Shown here: piece after piece, positions 48,096 to 60,714 of the stretch
Layout: each line of letters begins with the position of its first letter
Position numbering within the stretch: position 1 is the stretch's first letter
Source: Adineta ricciae
Lineage: Eukaryota; Rotifera; Eurotatoria; Adinetida; Adinetidae
NCBI GenBank assembly: GCA_905250025.1
Contig: CAJNOJ010000287.1
Coordinates: 1-64,000 of the forward strand
Direction of reading: 5' to 3'
DNA length: 64,000 nucleotides
Notes under the pieces: model-generated
Seen by the model: only the letters and a program-made list of their open reading frames with translations
What the model was told of the DNA's origin: nothing
Databases searched by the model: none
Translations under genes and position numbers: made by a program

Positions 48096-50691
48096 TCAAA
48101 ACAGAAGACTACTACTATTCGTAACAGTCTTTTGTGTTTTTATTAAAATTTTCTCATTATTCATAACAGTATCAACAATTTTTGCACTCGGTTTGTTCGT
48201 GCTTATTAACAAATTTGAACAATAACAAATCTCGCGAAATTCAGGTCTTTTAAGCGCAATACAAACTGATGTTTGACCATATTTATTCATTCGACTCAAA
48301 CGCTTCTTCTTAATTAGAAATGTTTCATTCGCTTGATGATATTCAGCAGTTAATTCAAATAGAGCATGTCCAGGGACAGTTTCAAATTGTATTTGATAAA
48401 AGTCGGTTTGATTCGATAGTAGATTCTTCGTTGCATTCGTTATGGCTGTATGATTTTGAAAAGTAGGTATACGTCCATCGTAATCCACCGAACCATCAAA
48501 TTTTAATAAACGATCATTCGCCTCCAATTGACTGGCTTTGTGTATACGAAATAAGCTCAATTGTGCACAGTCGCTTTTGTAATCAGAAACGAAAGCGTTG
48601 AGAAACGCAACAGCTTGTTGTCCGAATCGTCGAATAATCGGTTGATCGATTGAGATGTTATTCCAGTTTAAACATGCACACCAGTGTTGTTCGATATCAG
48701 CTTGTAGACAAGTTCGATTTTCAGGTATTAGTTGAAAGAGACTGTATGAGCGGTTGGTTTTCGGTTGATATGGATCAGACGAATGGAAGTCAAACAGATG
48801 TTCGAATGTTTCATGTAGATCGAATGGCGTTGTTAAACGATGAGAATTTAAACGTAAGTTCGACATGATTTCCGGATATTTTTCTTGAAATTTTCTCGGC
48901 ATACGAATCGACAGGAATGGCAAACGTTCTTCAAGTTTACCTTGATAAGTTTTTCTCAATGAAGAGAAACGAGCACCATGATCACTCATTAAAATAAACA
49001 TTGTATTATCAAAATAACCACGTTCATTCATCAATTTCAGAAATTCCAGCAGTTCATCATCACCATACGGGAGACGATCGTTAGTATCGTGAGAATACTG
49101 CGAATGAAATAAAAACGAAAATTTCGGTTGACTTGGATACATATCAAACAAATCACGCATCCAGTTGAGCATTGTTTGCAATCGTGTGATAGAACCAAAA
49201 CAAAACGGTTTTGATGTTCGCATCGATTCAGCGACGAGATAGAATGGACGACCATAGTGATCCACCGGCTGTTCACGAAAGCCTTTCAAGCGCATTTGAA
49301 ATGTACCCACATTTTGCAAATCTTCAGCCCATTGTGTGATATAACCATTATCTAATTGTGAAAAAGAAATGTTCTACCTGTTAGAAAAGATTGCATTGGT
49401 GAACATCAAGGGAAATCCCATAAGTGTATTACATTAGATTTATTGATAAGCTCAGAGAATAGAAAGAGGAGAATTATGGCATACAGCGTATTTTTTCCTC
49501 AATGGAGAGTTCTGTGGAAAAAAAAGAAATCGCACTGATGGAATAGACTGAAGATCGATGCACCAGTTGTCATCTGTGCTCTATCGGACTGAGTCTGAAA
49601 GCATACAAACCTTTAAATTTATTCCAAATCCAAGGAAACCGATCAACGGTATCTGCACCCTCACGACCACGTCGAGCTTCAGGTAATTCTTGTTCGGTTT
49701 GGCCAGTTAATATCGGTAAAAGAGCAGCAGGCGTGCCATCACCAACAATATTATAACCTATCAAATAAAAAAACGAAGGAAATTTTTATCACCCACACAT
49801 ATTTGTCGAGTGTTTTTTGCCTTTGAAAACAATTCCACCCAGTTCTTTCACCATATAAGAATAACTCTTCGGTAAGAAACGCATGAATGTCATACGCGAC
49901 ACAGAATCGAAGCCAAACATCAAAACATTGTATCCTAGATGAGTTTTCATCATCGGATTCCAGATATGTCTAAAATAACGCTAACAATGCTAATCGATAC
50001 GTCAGAACGAAGATCAATTACCTCATATGTAGACCAGCATCAAATGTAATACCTAAATGTATATTCGAGTAAAAACTGCCATCACGTGCCCGACAATCAG
50101 CACGAAAAAAGTCAGATACTAATGGCATTTTATCAACAACAGGAAATAAACGAGCACCCTCCATTGTGGAAAAATCATCTTTAGATCGAAGAATAGGACG
50201 ATAAGCACAGACAATAGGTCCATGTTTTTGCAAGGCTTGTTGTGATAGTCGAAAAGTACCTAAATGGTATAAAACATTCATAATGATTGGTATTATTCTC
50301 AAGATGATTCTTCTCTTATTGACGAACCATTTTCAACATAGACCCAATTCGTTGATTTCTCACAATCTGGCTGTGATTCTTTGACTGGATTGAGATGTTT
50401 CCAAATTTCCGGATTATCAATTAACAATTTCGGATACCGACACGCCAGATGTGTTGTATTGAAATAATCTTCATGTAACACTCGAATGTCTTCACTTAAT
50501 TTGATGTGTGCATCATCAAGATCTCTTTTATCAACAAGAAATCGTTGATATTGCTCATTTCTTCGACTCGAGTAAATGTTCGAATAAAAATTATACGAAA
50601 GTATTGCTGTTGAACACGTCATTAATAATATCAGTAAGTGAAAAGACGTTCGACTGAAACAATAACGTCGACATCGACGACGAAATTGCAT
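48096..50691 (-). CDS. DUF229 sulfatase-fold type II membrane protein
   Basis: Multi-exon. The start is ATG 50691 (MQFRRRCRRY); the frame further upstream has no ATG. A basic cytosolic N-terminus and a signal anchor (FHLLILLMTCSTAILSYNF) precede a luminal part. DUF229 (alkaline-phosphatase/sulfatase fold) motifs: CAYRPILRSKDDF, YNVLMFGFDSVSRMTFMR, GDGTPAALLPILTG, WNKFKGLGYITQW, FHSQYSHD, NTMFILMSDHGARFSSLRKT and a metal-site DHG. The family is animal-specific and its substrate is not established. No catalytic Cys/Ser of true sulfatases was confirmed. The C-terminal third (48100-48700) is less conserved and Cys-containing. Confidence 0.88.
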
Positions 50692-53565
50692 GGCGGATGA
50701 AATATTTAATCCGAACTTATGCAATTCAAAGCAAAAATATGGTTTTCTTTTCTACGACGATATTTCCAATAATATTCGATTACAATGTTCATTAGGTTTG
50801 ATTACGAGTGTCGTCTTGTATTTATAGAAGAACTAAAAGAAAAGATAGATAGAATAGATTTGCATCCTTGAAGCAAAAAATGAAACAAAACGTATTAGGA
50901 AATTTTTCTCTAAAGGGACATTAATTATTTCCACCCGCTGCATTCATAAATAATCTAACGGGCTTTCCCATTTTTCAGTATAGTTTTTACATATTCAACA
51001 AGATATTTGCAAATCTTGCAGAAAATCTTTTTTTGTCGCATAGTAGATGGCATTATTTGAAACATGTCTTTCAGACAAAGTTTTATTGAAACATTTGTTA
51101 ATCACGTATACTTACCGTTCTGAAATAAAGCGGGAAAAGCACATCGCCTCTCTACTGCGCGTGTCAATATGCCGTACATATCAAATAGATCTTATTTTCA
51201 TCTACACAAATGACAACTTCCTCAAGATTAGCATTAAACCTGATGAATAGATCCCCTCGAGTGTGCTCACATAGATTTCCTATTTGAGATTGATTTAATT
51301 AACGTATTGTAAGGTTTGATTTAAAGATTCGCGCGAAAGACGATAAGCAGGAAAAAAAAGCAAAGATTGTTTCTGCTATGATTCCTACCATAATATACAA
51401 ATAAGTCTCTGACAGCTTACTCAAAATATTCAATTATGGTCTTAGCGCTTCGTTCTGTTTTCTTTTTTGTCTCCTATCAACAATAATATTGCTCTTTTGT
51501 AAACTGTCGAGTTCACCAGGCAGAAGAAAAAAAAAAGTACCAATGTCGAACGTTCTGATAAACAAAAAATACTGTCGACCGACCGGTTACAACTGACATA
51601 GATGCATCTTCTGCGATATAGAGAGGCGAGGGCAAAGCAATACAAGTAGATAAAATAGTCTCCCTTCATCATCATTCAACATACGCATCTTTCATAGCAC
51701 TAGAATTCTATTGATGCATATGTGTGGATGTCTTTTCCTTTAGTCGCGTAACGGCGGTACCAATTACGTCGGTTTTTCTATTCCGTTCTGTTTTTATTCC
51801 CTTTTGCTTCTTATCCGATGAATGTTGTAGTCGTCTTTGTCGGTCGCCGTCTTATTTCTCCTCCTTTTCTCTTTTTTTTCTTTCGATTTTTCTTTTTTAG
51901 GAAAGTCCCTTGTTGATGTTAGCCATGTAGAATAGGCCAGCTTTGCTATCATCCTTGCTAATATTCATTCATTGTTCTTTTTTTTTTGTATTAGACTTCA
52001 TTGTCACGAGTCGAATGCGTCTGTCAACGACAGAGCCAAGAAGACGAGAGCCTGTAAAACAAAACCAAATATACAATGATCGATTCTCAGCTTTACGTGT
52101 TTTGAAAATTGAGAGATCTTATAATTATTAATGATCTTTTTAATCATGTGTGTGTCTAACGCGTGCGAATGGCAACGATGGAGAATGAGCAGAAAAACAT
52201 ATACGAAGGACATATGATTATAAGTGTAGGAGATTAGTCATTCCGTTCCATTAGCCTTTGCTTGTGAAATGCTTGAATAAAAATTACAGTCGGTTGATTT
52301 GTCTCTATGTGCGTGAACGTCACTAGATTTCCGGTTGGTTTATCGACATTCGAATGCATCGGAAAAAAGAACAGAACCAGCTCTTCAAGTGTACACAGCA
52401 GGCAATGGCAAGACGGCCTGTATTTCTTCTCTTCTTTTGGATTACTTTGCGTCATGCAGAAAGGAAAACACTTCTGAGAGAATTCTTTCTCTTCTACTTG
52501 ATTTCGAATAAAATAAAGAACAGACACTTGACTAGTGGATTCTATTTTCATATCGAAGTACTTCAACGGGAATCACCATACGCAACGCGATTCGGCTTCA
52601 GTGAATGTTAATGAATAGATAACAGACTATTTTTGAAAATCTGACACTGCTGACGAATGAATTATTCATACACTCGAACGTGTTTATAATTACCGATGTT
52701 ATTCAGTTTTCAGAAGTCTTCAACAGAAAAGAATTCTGTACTACTACCTTCGTACGTTGAATTGCCAGCGAATCGTACAGTTTCAATGATCAATGATGGT
52801 TAGATGTTCACGAAGATTCGCAAATGAAAAGCGCAAAAGAAGTTCATTATCAAGTTTAATTAAACTGACCGATAACTACATGCTTCTTTGAAAGAATTGT
52901 ACAAATAAACATGATTAAACTATACATAAAAAGGTCAAGAGTATATTTATCTATTTATGATAGAATGTCACAGAAAATGAAGCATAGACTATACAATGGA
53001 ATAATTATAGAAGACAAGCTGCTTTTTTAATCGTACTAATTGACCGTATTCGTGACATGTCACTATATGTAAGACACGTGTTTCATTCTAATTTTGATCA
53101 ACCATTACTTAACAAGAAGAATCGAGATTTCTGTGGAGAGACAAAGAAAGATATTTAATCGAATTATTCATAGACTCGATTCAATTGATCTTTCAAATGA
53201 AATGTTATTGGAGTATCCTAGATAATCAAATAACCATCCTCTCGAATGGATTTTTTTTAATAGGTTTTGCATACAATTGTACTTTACGCCTTCGAGAATG
53301 TCTTCGGGTCACCATTATGAATGTATGAATCGTGATCTGAGAGAATGAAACTGTTCGAGATCATATCGATGACATCAGACGTACTTTTAACAAGATATTA
53401 ATCGATAAACAATTGAAAATAAATCTATCAATTACTTTTTGATCGATTTCTGCGCAATGATGACTAATGAGGAGAAAAGGAAGTCTTTTATACAAAATCC
53501 TATGCATATAAATATTCAGACATCTCAGTTCTGCAAATATTTTCACTGTGACATTCATTTGAAAT
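50692..53565. other. Long intergenic region without supported genes
   Basis: About 2.9 kb, the longest gene-poor stretch here. It includes AT-rich DNA, T-runs (51860-51900, 51968-51985) and a few short frames (51943-52131, 52354-52611 plus; 51442-51675, 52234-52566 minus) without domains. A pyrimidine-rich TATTAG acceptor-like site lies at 51990. Confidence 0.5.
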
Positions 53566-54172
53566 ATGTTTTGCCTATTGCAAACGAATTTCATTCTATT
53601 TCATGGTAAATACTTTGATTTAACTTGCGAACGAAGAAAAGCTTATTTTTCTAGCGTTCCAACTGATCAGTGAATTCAGTGTAAATGCTCAATCGACGAT
53701 TGGCACTACTTCTAACCAGCCCATCTCTAATTCAACTTTAATATCCTCTATAAACACCATCAATCAAACATACTCACCAACATTCCTATCCTCTCAATCA
53801 AATAGCAATCCAATTGGGATAACATCCGTCTATTCCAGTATTATTCTATCAACACTTTTCCCATTTACTTCAGCATCACCGGCGAGTATCAGCAGTAAAA
53901 CGATTCTTTCCACAACTGCCACGTCTTGGTCAACAAATACCAATCATATTAGCAGTTTTACTAGGCAATCGCTTCATGTAACATCGCATGCTGATCGGTT
54001 CTCGTCCGTCATCTATACACGTCGTCCGCGACCAACATCAACTGCTGTTCATTCGATTACAACTCAACAAACATTTAATACGACTTTCAAAAATTGTGCC
54101 TGCAAAGATGAACAATACATAATCTTATGCATTCTTGTTCATTTTCTTTTATTCATTTATCCCTTCCATTAA
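53566..54172 (+). CDS. Ser/Thr-rich secreted, probably GPI-anchored protein
   Basis: Two exons (53566-53605, 53655-54172) spliced by a 49-nt intron give 185 residues. Start MFCLLQTNFILFHAFQLISE is a signal peptide; the middle is dominated by Ser, Thr, Asn and Ile; the end has KNCACKDEQ followed by a hydrophobic tail YIILCILVHFLLFIYPFH directly before the stop, the layout of a GPI-attachment signal. Mucin-like surface coat proteins have this form. No family recognised. It is missed by an ATG-based search because exon 1 is tiny. Confidence 0.65.
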
Positions 54173-54529
54173 ATATCTGTACAAGTATATTTAAAAAATA
54201 CTTCATACGGTAAAAGAATGACATAAAAAAAATTCATATAGATAGAAATATATATATATATAGCCAAAAACAAAACGAAAAAAGATATAGAGAATAGTAA
54301 TAAATGAGCAAAGAAGTATATCTAAATAAACTCTACTTACTACATATAAATATGTCTCGAGTATTGTATAAAGAAAGATTTAGCATTCTAGGATCGATAA
54401 ATGAGAAAGAAAAAAAACTCAACATAGGAAACTTGCGCAACGTTGAATGAGATCAATGTTTTTGAATGTTTCTAATTGAAAAAAGTTACACAATAAGATT
54501 TTCTTTGATAATACAAATGTGATGTCTAC
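54173..54529. other. Convergent intergenic region
   Basis: About 360 bp of AT-rich 3' sequence between the Ser/Thr-rich gene and the EGF gene. A further small 3' exon of the EGF gene (see that entry) may fall at 54456-54480. Confidence 0.4.
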
Positions 54530-57227
54530 TTACAATACGCGACATTTCGGTATGCTACCTTCATAAACACAAGTTGTACCTGGTGGACAGTTTAATGAAC
54601 ACCATTGATGATTACTGGGCATTATTGTTTGTTCACAAAGTACACCAGTGACACCATTTTTACAAACGCATTTGTAACCATCTTTTGTTGCTATACATTG
54701 ACCATTTCGGCCACATGGACTTGGATTGCATGTGCGAGGTCGATTAACTAAATGATTTTTTCGGTGAATAGATTTCAATTCAAGATTGCGTATTTACTTA
54801 ATTCACAACGTTCACCAAAATATGGTTTAGGACAGGTGCATTGAGGTCCCTTTTCATCCATATGACATTCGCCACCATTCAAACATGTTACATTTGCACA
54901 AGGAGCATTGCTCAGAGATCGTTTTCGTGCTAAATTTCATAATGAGTATGAGAAAAAAAAGACTCAACAGAACTAAACTACTCACTATATTGACAATAGT
55001 AGCCGGTAAATGCAGGTTGACAATAGCATTGAGGATTATTTTGAACTACAGCACAGCCTCCGTTATTTTGACATGGGTTCGGCAGACCTAAACAGAAGAT
55101 TTACCAAGAAAATATTAATTGATTCTAGCAAATATGTTTTAATACAAACATGGATTAGTAGACATTGGTGCAGGTGTTGGACATGGACAAAGAATGCAAG
55201 CGCAACTCGGTTGAGGAGCTCGTGTAGCTATTGCCATTTCACAATTACTACCCGAATATGGATATGTGCATTGACATATATAAGCGTTGGTTGTAGCAAC
55301 ACAAGTACCACCATTATAACTAGATAATTCAAGGAAAAATAATTCAAAATACTGCGAAATGTTTGTATTACCATGGATTTGGTTGACAAAAATTGCGAAC
55401 TTCACAACAACGACCGTAGTAACTCGCCGTACATGTACACACAAATGCTAAATCAAAGTCGAGAGTAAAATATCACCACACGAGTATGAATTCTATGTCG
55501 AAATTTACCTGTAGCACTTGTTGCAGAGCACGTGCCTCCATTTTGGCATGGATTTGAACTGCATGGATTAGGTGCTGCAGTAGTTATCAAGAGAAGTTCG
55601 CAACAACGACCAGTATATTGTGGCGGGCATTGACATTGAAAGCTATTGAGATAGGGTAGGCACACACCACCATACAGACATGGATTTGGATCACATAAAC
55701 GTTGTTCACATTGAGCACCAAGATAACCGCTTGGACAAATGCATCGGCGTGTATTAATGTTAACTATTTGGCATGTTCCACCGTTCATACAAGGATTAAC
55801 GTAACAAGGATTTATTGCTGACAGAGCTAATTCACAACATGTGCCACCAAAACCCGTTGGACATGCACAAGAAAAGCTTGTCTCATTCAGATAACAGCTA
55901 CCGCCATTTCGACTAGATGGAAACTCTTTGTATACATATACATGTGCGTTTCAAAGTATTCTTACCAAGGATTTGGTTGACATAAATTGCGTACTACAAG
56001 TGCTAAATAAATTGAGGATAATAAGCGACGAAAGTTTTCTTAAATGTATTCAAAATACCTGTATTTTGACAAGGATTCGTTACGCAGTCGATATTTGTGA
56101 GACCAGCTTAATAGAAGAGATAAAATGATGATAAAATAACATTTATCTTGATATGTTACTTGGTAATTCACAAAAAAAGCCTGTGAAACCCGGTGGACAA
56201 ATGCATCGAATACCACCACCAGTAACATTGACGCATACACCGCCATTTTGGCAATTATTTGTTGAACAAAGTGTGATACCACCCGTAGTGCCGTTAGTAG
56301 TTGCATTATTTGCTCCACCTGCTTTATCGAAAAAACTTTGGTCGAAAAAAGAGCTATTCTTAAGTATTTAATGTTTCATACCGTCTGGATAATCGCATAA
56401 AGGGCCAGTCCAACCAGGTCCACAAGTACATCCGGCGAATGTATCAATCGTCCCTACTGCCGTGATACAACTTCCTCCATTAAGACAAGGATTACTAGTA
56501 GCGTTGCAAGTCGCAACAGCTCGCGTATTAAGCGCATATTCTATTTAATAAAATGATATTGAAAATAAATCTCTTCTGATCTTTCAATATCATACGTGCA
56601 ACTTGACACCGAACACCAACGAAGCCAGCTGGACAACGGCAAGTTATTCTTTGGCCAACAAGCACACAGGTGCCTTGATTGTAACAATACGATGAGCAAC
56701 CGAACTGTCTCGGTGTACCAGAAACACTAACATCGCCTGAAAGAGATTTTTGCATTGGCACCTCTAATGCATTTAAGTCAGCCTCGATTGTTGGATAATC
56801 ATCCTGTTCGCTTGGATTTGTGTTTGAACTAACTGTTACTTCTGTAGAACAAGAAATATATTGATTTCGCATAAAGGAATCAATCCGCAATATTTAACTT
56901 ACCAATTCGATTCTTTGAATCATTACAATCATCAACTAATTCTTTTGATACACATGTTTGTAGTTCTGGAACGTACGCAGCACCAGATGCGCAGGTAAAT
57001 AAAACTCTTAGATTATGAAAACAACGTATAAATCGTTGACAATTTGAAAGATCGCCAGCAAAATCACGACATTCATCTCCTGTTATACATTAACAAACAA
57101 TGATTTACTTTCATCGATTTCAGCCGTCAAATTATCTTCACTTACTTTTCACTGCTTGATCACCATCGGTAATTCGTATTATAAGACAAGCCAGAACAAT
57201 TAAAAGTCGAGTATATTCGACTTTCAT
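54530..57227 (-). CDS. Secreted chitin-binding (CBM14) and multi-EGF protein
   Basis: ATG at 57227 opens a signal peptide (MKVEYTRLLIVLACLIIRIT). A chitin-binding type-2 (peritrophin-A/CBM14) domain follows: DECRDFAGDLSNCQRFIRCF, LFTCASGAAYVPELQTCV. About 12 EGF-like modules come next (for example CSSYCYNQGTC..RCPAGFVGVRC, and NPSPCGRNGQC at the end). Several modules carry an extra adjacent Cys pair (CCEL/CCEV). A proline/cysteine-rich linker with CACILCPCPTPAP interrupts them near 55160-55200. The stop used is at 54530 (..PKCRVL), but a strong GTAAGT donor overlaps that stop, and an exon beginning after TTAG near 54480 would end in ..NIQKH. Role probably in cuticle, gut lining or egg coat. 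Confidence 0.82.
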
Positions 57228-57919
57228 CTTCGTTCTATCAAAGATACTTTTCAATTGGAAGAAGTTCTTCAATGATATCGTAACCAACTATGTTGAGACT
57301 GTTATCAGTCGGTAAATTCGACTAATAATGAGACGATAGGATTTTTGTGAGGATTGTGTTCACTATTTAAATTCATCCCCCGCGAGAATGTAGGTAGATC
57401 GACATTTCAGTGCACGCGCTCTGCCTCTCTCTCTCCCTCTCTTTCTTTCGCATTCACGACAAATGTCGCATTGTTTTAAACACCCTTCAACATTAAACCA
57501 TCATCGGTATTCCTTCTTCCTCATTGTTCATGTGCATTTCGATGTTTTATAAACAAGTCTATGAGTCATATATCAATGCTCCTATCAATGTCAATCGACA
57601 TGAATCGCAAGGTTAGTATGACAGCTGTAAGCTGCTAAAATGTTTTGTTTTTAATTGTTTTCTTCACCTTGACAGTGTCTTTTTAAACCAGACAGATTTA
57701 TTCGTCATAATCTCTTTGCACATTGCTCGCATTTAAATATATACCCTTCATTTGTCTATCCACTAGTTCATGGTCGATGCACTTTCAGTCTTTGATGTAG
57801 TTTCTTTTTAAATTTCTTTCAAATACCAGTAGATTGTGATTGCATACAAGAAAAGGTCGTAGCAAAGACGATTTGAACAAGAGACAAGACTGATTTAGCA
57901 TGAGAACGGAATATTATTA
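57228..57919. other. Intergenic region upstream of the CBM14-EGF gene
   Basis: About 690 bp with CT-rich stretches (57420-57450). No gene supported; promoter of the EGF gene and 3' UTR of MTRR. Confidence 0.5.
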
Positions 57920-60570
57920 TTAACTCCAAATATCGAGTAGATAACGGCGAGATGTTTCTAATGATTTCATATACTCCTCAATATTCTGTATGTCTAAACG
58001 AGAACAAAATCCGATTGAATATGTCGCAGAACGAAAACAACCAATACAAACCGAAAGTTTCTTTTAGAATTTGAGCGATCGTTTCACGCACATCACGAAC
58101 CATCACTTTAATATCACCACAAACGTAGATAACAGCGTTTCGATGATATATTAAATCCGCTATGTCTTTTCCATTCGCACGAAGTTGATCTTGCACGTAC
58201 CGATACTATTCCAAGAGAAAAATAATCATTAGCCTAGAAATTGAATATGGCTACGCGTACAGGGTAATTGTCTTCTCTAGAAGCCGCGACGAATATATGT
58301 TTGAGTACATTGATTTGTTGATACATTTGAATTTGCTCCCTAAAATTTTTTCAACATCCGACAAAGAATACATGATGAAGTTGATATACTCAAAAAGAAA
58401 ATCACGTCGCCGATGGCGACATCCATAAAATAGCCAGGTATTCAAATTGTTCACATCAAAGCCATTTATTGACTTCGATGAAAGATGCCTAGATAGATAC
58501 AATCAGTGTCTGTCAATTGAGTATAGAACGAATTACAAATGTTCAAGAAAGCCAATAAATGGTGCTACACCTGTTCCTGGTCCAATCATAATCACCGGTG
58601 TATCAAGAGTTAACGGTAATCGGAAATGTTGGCTGATTCTTGTTTGAATCAGAACTTTCGTTCCAAGGTCAATTTCGTTTAACCAGTTCGTACAAACACC
58701 ATTTCGTTCGTATGTTCGACCGTTTTTCGGCTCAAATTTCAGTAAACTATAAACGAACTGAATACTTCGTGCATCGTCCAATGGTGAACTAAAACAAAGC
58801 AAAACTAAAATATTATAAAACGAAAACTTAAACGCAGACCTGCAAATAGAATAGAATCTCGGCATTAATGATGGTAAAAATTCTACACAGAGAGTATTTC
58901 TTCATCAATGATAAATATAAAGTTGATTACTCATACCAATCAGAATTGGAACATCAGGTTGACAACTTGGAAAGTGGTTGAGAATGTCAAGAACAGATAG
59001 ATGCTCTTCAAGGATGTATTTGATATAAATTTCGGATCCTTCTTTACTACATAGTTCTTCTAAACGACGTTTTTCATCTTCATCTGTCGTACAGTCAACA
59101 AATAATCTCAGCAAATTCTAGGAATAGTAGCTTGTTCAAACACTCGAATCACTAGCCTTGATTTTCTCACTTTTCTTGGTGAAGAACGAATATCAAGACA
59201 GTTTGTCAATGCGTATCGCAATGAACACATCGATGGTATATATGTAGGTACTTTGGCTGATTTCTTGGTATTGTCCGGAGATATACTAATATCTAGTTGA
59301 TAGGGTGCTTTATCAATCCATTGCAAACTAAAAAAGAAGATTATTGAAGCAAAAGACAAGCTGGAATCTACCGTTTTAAAAGAAGATCAACTTCATTTTC
59401 ATTATTAGCACAAACAACTTTGACGGCATCACCTGGTTCAAAGACAAATTCTTCTTCCTAAAATCAAGTCACAGTGAACGGTACGAAAAATGAGAAAATC
59501 AACAAACAGAAAGCTGTAAATCAATAGACATGACAGGTTTCACAGCAGCATCATGTGTCAAACATTCTCGGCGAGTTAGTGTCGACGCATGATATTGTCC
59601 TTCGATTGATGCTTGATGTGCGCTCTTCGATGAGAAACAAGAAAGTTCAGAAAGAAATCAATTATTTCCAAATTACTTCAGCAGATTCGATCAATTTAAC
59701 TGCTAAGGTATGCGTGGGTTTCGGTGGTAATGTTAATGTTGTTAATTCAGCTAAACCCGATGAGTAAGTAATAGTATCTTTATCAGATTTAAATTTATTC
59801 GATGATGATAATTGTCGATCGACTGTTGGTTTGTTTTCCGTACTCAAATTCAATTGATTGATCGAATCAGAAAGATTATTGACCGATGCATCAGTTGAGT
59901 TACCGATCTTGCTCAAAGTCTCCTTCAAAGCAGGCCATAGTCCTTGTAGCCAAGGTTCGATAGTCGAATCCATACTAGAATTCATTCAAGTATGCGAAGA
60001 ACATCGAGTGATCAAATTTTATGATACCCAACAGCATCATCGGCCCATGCCGATGGATAGAATCGGGTTGCACCAAGTTCTTCGAAACGACGATCAAGTA
60101 CACGACCACAATTACAAAAATTCGAATAATTCGTATCACCCAATCCTAGGCACGGAAGCTATTCTAAGACGATGTATTCGCATGATGTTCATTTATACCT
60201 AATACTGTATACTTCATATGCGAGAGAAACTGTGGATTCTTTTCTCGTCGGATTTTTCGCCAGAATTTACTCGCATTACTTGGTGGTTCACCATCACCTG
60301 TCGAAGATGTGACGATAACCATGACCGGTTCATCTTCTAGTTTGAACTGTGACAGACAAAAATGAAAATTGAAGATCAAGTCGAATGTGTGATGAAGAAG
60401 ATTCTGAATGATTCGAACACGTGTCTCACTTGTTTATCGATTTCATCTAACTCAAAAATATCGGCGCAGATTTGATGTTGATCGGAAGCGATATCACCCA
60501 TTCCTTGAGCAATCGATTTTGATTGACCTGTCTCGCTTCCAAATCCGAGCAGAAATCTCCACTTTTTCAT
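57920..60570 (-). CDS. MTRR: Methionine synthase reductase
   Basis: Diflavin reductase that re-activates cobalamin-dependent methionine synthase using NADPH. Order of signatures: FMN domain [62 protein letters not shown], then [21 protein letters not shown] part CSKEGSE.., [62 protein letters not shown] and the family C-terminal [10 protein letters not shown]. Start is ATG 60570, immediately preceded by AG (TTGTTGTTAAAG). A linker of about 60 residues separates the domains, shorter than in vertebrates. Upstream TMX3 ends 144 nt away on the same strand. Exons are short with about 55-nt introns. Confidence 0.93.
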
Positions 60571-60714
60571 CTTTAACAACAAAAAAGCACATTCACATAG
60601 ATATATTAAATCAATTGATATAAAACAATGAGTGAGATATAAATACGTTACAGAACAAACATTGACTAGAGAGGTTCAAGCAAACAAGCAAACAAACGAA
60701 GAAAAGATTCATTG
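60571..60714 (-). promoter_or_regulatory. TMX3-MTRR intercistronic spacer
   Basis: 144 nt between the TMX3 stop and MTRR ATG. T-rich (GCTTTTTTGTTGTTAAAG) with AG directly before the ATG, a plausible trans-splice acceptor. No separate promoter evident. Confidence 0.35.

Noticed and set aside
51943-52611. Short plus-strand frames in the long gene-poor stretch.
   Set aside because: No domain, no signal peptide with convincing splice sites, biased composition.
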